Assembly: GCA_029864165.1 (NCBI GenBank)
Contig: JAOTTZ010000068.1
Coordinates: 1 to 7,786 of the forward strand
Length of the DNA stretch: 7,786 nucleotides
From: Burkholderiaceae bacterium
GTDB taxonomy: Bacteria; Pseudomonadota; Gammaproteobacteria; Burkholderiales; Burkholderiaceae_C
Direction: 5' to 3'
Shown: piece by piece, positions 6,601 through 7,786 of the stretch
Layout: each line of letters opens with the position of its first letter
Numbering within the stretch: the stretch's first letter is position 1
The notes under the pieces: generated by a model
Databases searched by the model: none
The model's input: the letters and a program-made list of their open reading frames with translations, nothing else
Told to the model about the DNA's origin: nothing
Translations under genes and position numbers: made by a program

Positions 6601-7786
6601 GTTCGTGGGTCGAGCGGGTAGAGGTGGTGAATCAAACCACGAGCGCCGTTGTGGCGTTGCTCGACCAGGAAGTCAACGGTGCCGACCTGCCTGCAGGCGG
6701 CTCAGCCGAACGCAGCGCCAGCTTCGTCTGGCCTCAGGGTGTGGACGCGGTTGGGGCATTGCGTGTGCGCGTGAACGTCGATGCCGCCAACCAAGTGAAC
6801 GAGTTCAACAGCACGGGTTCTCTGGAGGGCGACAACCAGCTCGAACAGCTGCTGCAAGTGGGTCCCGATTTAGCGGTTCGCAACGTTCGTCTGGCCGAAG
6901 CCAGCCCGGTTGCGGGCGACGTGGTCACGCTGCTGTGGGACGACGTCAATCAGGGCCGCGTGCCCACACCATTGCCGTATTCGGACCGGGTCCTCGTGCG
7001 CCAGCTCAATTCTGACAATACGCCAGGTGCCGTGCTCGTGGATGCCGTGGTGAGTTTCAGCGGCGCTGACGCAGCGCCGCTTGCCACTGGTGAATCGCGC
7101 GCACGTTCATTCACGTTCACGCTGCCCGAGGGGCAGCGTGGCACGGGCAACTTCGACGTGGTGGTCACGACCGACCAAGCCAGCGCGCTGTACGAGACCC
7201 ATGCCGACGGTAACGCCGAGGGTAACAACGAAGGAGCGGGCGCATTCAGCTCGGCCGCGCGCAACTACGCTGATCTCACAGTCAGCTCAGTGCTTGTTGA
7301 AGCTGACAGCGTTGCATCCGGTGCAGTGGTGGATGTGAGTTGGACCGTGATGAACAACGGTGCTGCCACAGCCACTGGCCCCTGGCTTGACCGTATCGTG
7401 CTCACTGCCGACGGTGTGGTTGGTAACACAGACGACCGGGTTCTGGCCACGGTTGCGCGCACCGCGAGCGTAGAAGTCGGCGGTAGCTACACAAAGACCA
7501 CCAGCGTGAGCATCCCCGCGCGGCTGCAGGGCAACTACCGCATCGCGGTGATTGCCGATGTCGACACTTCGGTCCTCGAACCCGATACCCGCGCTGACAA
7601 CGTTGCCGTGTCTTCAGTGATCGAAGTGACGCAGACCTACGCCGACTTGGTGCCAAGCGTGACCGTCGTGCCAGCCGAGGTATTTGCTGGCCGCACGGCG
7701 CGTGTGGAATGGTCCGTGCGCAACGACGGTACGGTGGCCACCGACGTTAACCGTTGGACCGACCGGATCTACCTGTCCGCGACGCC
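3630..7786 (+). CDS. Giant LEPR-XLL-like / RTX / CARDB repeat exoprotein (partial, runs off right edge)
   Basis: One unbroken frame gives at least 1385 residues with no stop, starting at TTG 3630 or ATG 3645. Numbering from TTG, a very basic N-terminus (1-45, rich in Arg/Lys/Ala, no Sec signal peptide) precedes LEPKILLSAD (50-59), a variant of the LEPR-XLL motif found near the N-terminus of large repetitive exoproteins. Next come five ~100-residue units of the haemolysin-type calcium-binding-protein-related kind (YxFGxGxGQD … FADGTxWD), with three RTX nonapeptide blocks (GGxGNDTLx) before the third, fourth and fifth. RTX repeats fold into a Ca2+-filled beta-roll after export. From about residue 819, at least five CARDB-like beta-sandwich repeats follow (WTVMNNG, WLDRIVL, WTDRIYLSA). 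Such proteins usually leave through type I secretion using a C-terminal signal, which would lie off the window; no secretion genes are visible. The product is probably extracellular or surface-bound, perhaps adhesive; no enzymatic domain is seen, so its function is unknown. It may be cargo of the element marked by the integrase. Confidence 0.9.
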   Translation, partial: MSIQRMRTRAMATLRRAKAALRSQRAKRTTARREPGPNAVPKAQWRIETLEPKILLSADAIPGAHLVVNDVDVDGPTTTYTFNRGDGADWIAAQFDASPDKLNALQFGAGIAPEDVQARRVQDGHSGDNVALELSIRGTSDSVQVRSFFLDDDPGSAYNPVQQVRFADGALWGLDVLAARALQGGAGNARSVAIAPTAIKVIPNLYVFGRGDGQIVVQSDPEVLSFNTLEFKAGVTPADVSVSRTFDSQSGDNTAIKLTITDTSDNITFNSFLYQGSPVSDGGLQGVEFADGTVWDQSHLLFLLTGNQTITGTPDADVLSGAAGDDTLDGGEGDDTLNGGSGNNTYLFGRGDGQDVVRVSFDSTVDKLNKLQFKAGIVPSEVVLKQVRDSDMGGNVALEVSIAGTNDKITFNGFFYSDNPATGYNSLQQIKFADGTSWDLATIESTLYAGTATADTLTGTTGDDSINGAAGADTLYGRNGNDTLNGGADNDTLYGEAGNDTLDGGAGNDTLQGGIGDNVYLFGIGSGQDVVSDFLDNTAGKLNVLRLGEGVTTDRVTLKTVYSSFWTWDADLEIGIEGTTDKIAFGAGWRGALGSNDYATLQRIEFSDGTSWDHAAIRQRVFAGTAGADAVSGGALDDNIYGLAGADTLRGGGGNDVLDGGIDNDTLIGGVGNDTLIGGAGNDTLDGEGGNDTLDGGVGNDTLQGGIGDNVYLFGIGSGQDVVSDFLDNTAGKLNVLRLGEGVTTDRVTLKTVYSSFWTWDADLEIGIEGTTDTIRFGAGWRGALGSNDYATLQRIDFADGTTWDLTAIVHQVNGLGMDLIAQGVSVSPAQAGDQILSGSSVYIEWTTHNQGTAETVGDFVDRVLIRRVDTGEVVAQLRAPYNESTDGGPLAPSASLQRRAQLQLPEGPDGAGDLIAVVEVDSDNTQKEGSSGEGNNRGQVSFTSTLASSVDYVDLRASGLSIDPSADWKPGDTVTVRWTTTHAGTIAATGSWVERVEVVNQTTSAVVALLDQEVNGADLPAGGSAERSASFVWPQGVDAVGALRVRVNVDAANQVNEFNSTGSLEGDNQLEQLLQVGPDLAVRNVRLAEASPVAGDVVTLLWDDVNQGRVPTPLPYSDRVLVRQLNSDNTPGAVLVDAVVSFSGADAAPLATGESRARSFTFTLPEGQRGTGNFDVVVTTDQASALYETHADGNAEGNNEGAGAFSSAARNYADLTVSSVLVEADSVASGAVVDVSWTVMNNGAATATGPWLDRIVLTADGVVGNTDDRVLATVARTASVEVGGSYTKTTSVSIPARLQGNYRIAVIADVDTSVLEPDTRADNVAVSSVIEVTQTYADLVPSVTVVPAEVFAGRTARVEWSVRNDGTVATDVNRWTDRIYLSAT
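4563..4664 (+). repeat. RTX nonapeptide block 1
   Basis: Three full nonapeptides and one partial repeat (GTPDADVLS, GAAGDDTLD, GGEGDDTLN, GGSGNNT) match the GGxGxDxUx consensus and run directly into unit C. Asp/Asn at the calcium-ligand positions are kept. Confidence 0.9.
4977..5186 (+). repeat. RTX nonapeptide block 2
   Basis: Seven full nonapeptides and one partial repeat, from GTATADTLT to GGIGDNV, lead into unit D. Later copies (GRNGNDTLN, GEAGNDTLD, GGAGNDTLQ) are the closest to consensus; the first ones are more degenerate, which is common at the edge of a beta-roll. Confidence 0.92.
5147..5335 (+). repeat. 189-bp perfect direct repeat, copy 1
   Basis: The stretch from the end of RTX block 2 into unit D is identical base for base to 5723-5911, offset 576 bp (192 codons). 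Extending left to 5121 adds only one mismatch (C5146 against T5722). To the right the copies diverge sharply after T5336/C5912. Confidence 0.95.
5499..5762 (+). repeat. RTX nonapeptide block 3
   Basis: Nine full nonapeptides and one partial repeat, from GTAGADAVS to GGIGDNV, lead into unit E. It is two nonapeptides longer than block 2, and the extra copies include near-identical 27-bp tandem units encoding GGVGNDTLI/GGAGNDTLD, consistent with slippage or unequal crossing-over. Confidence 0.92.
5723..5911 (+). repeat. 189-bp perfect direct repeat, copy 2
   Basis: Second copy of the 5147-5335 repeat, spanning the end of RTX block 3 and the first half of unit E. The following ~135 bp carry more than 20 differences from copy 1, mostly at synonymous positions. 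Confidence 0.95.
6084..7786 (+). repeat. Tandem CARDB-like beta-sandwich repeats (at least five, last one cut)
   Basis: Repeats of about 125-133 residues begin near 6084, 6486, 6864, 7266 and 7638. Each opens with a D-L segment (MDLIAQGVSV, YVDLRASGLS, PDLAVRNVRL, YADLTVSSVL, YADLVPSVTV), has a W-x-x-x-N-x-G-like strand (WTTHNQG, WTVMNNG, WSVRNDG), then a D-R-[IV] strand, and ends near an acidic E-x-D/N-N segment (EGNNRG, EGDNQL, EGNNEG, RADNVA). This is the pattern of CARDB (cell-adhesion-related, APHP-like) domains in bacterial surface proteins. The first three are more divergent than the last two. The array continues past the right edge. Confidence 0.82.

Overview
The window looks like a chromosomal segment of a GC-rich betaproteobacterium, probably Burkholderiales. 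The tilS–lysC–tRNA-Ser order is one I associate with that group, and the LysC and TilS sequences fit it. The assignment rests on gene order and protein character, not on a database search.

Positions 1-1974 are core chromosome: the 3' end of tilS (tRNA-Ile lysidine synthase, cut by the left edge), a complete lysC (aspartokinase, with a probable internal start for a separate regulatory subunit) and an intact tRNA-Ser(GCU). A strong intrinsic terminator follows the tRNA.

Positions 1975-3324 hold the apparent edge of an integrated element. A complete P4-type tyrosine recombinase (406 aa) starts 129 bp after the tRNA and points the same way. This is the classic layout of a genomic island inserted at a tRNA 3' end. 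Two GGGGTA repeats one helical turn apart lie just before its start codon. I found no second copy of the tRNA 3' end, so the far boundary, if it still exists, is outside the window.

Positions 3325-3629 contain no recognisable gene. From about 3630 to the right edge a single uninterrupted frame encodes at least 1385 residues of a giant modular exoprotein. It has a basic N-terminus with an LEPR-XLL-like motif (here LEPK-ILL), five ~100-residue haemolysin-type calcium-binding-protein-related units, three blocks of RTX nonapeptides between or beside the later units, and then at least five CARDB-like beta-sandwich repeats. The C-terminus, where a type I secretion signal would be expected, is missing. 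The gene sits directly downstream of the integrase on the same strand and may be island cargo, perhaps a surface or adhesion protein. Two of its repeat units share a 189-bp stretch of perfect identity followed by heavily diverged sequence, which suggests recent gene conversion or recombination inside the gene.
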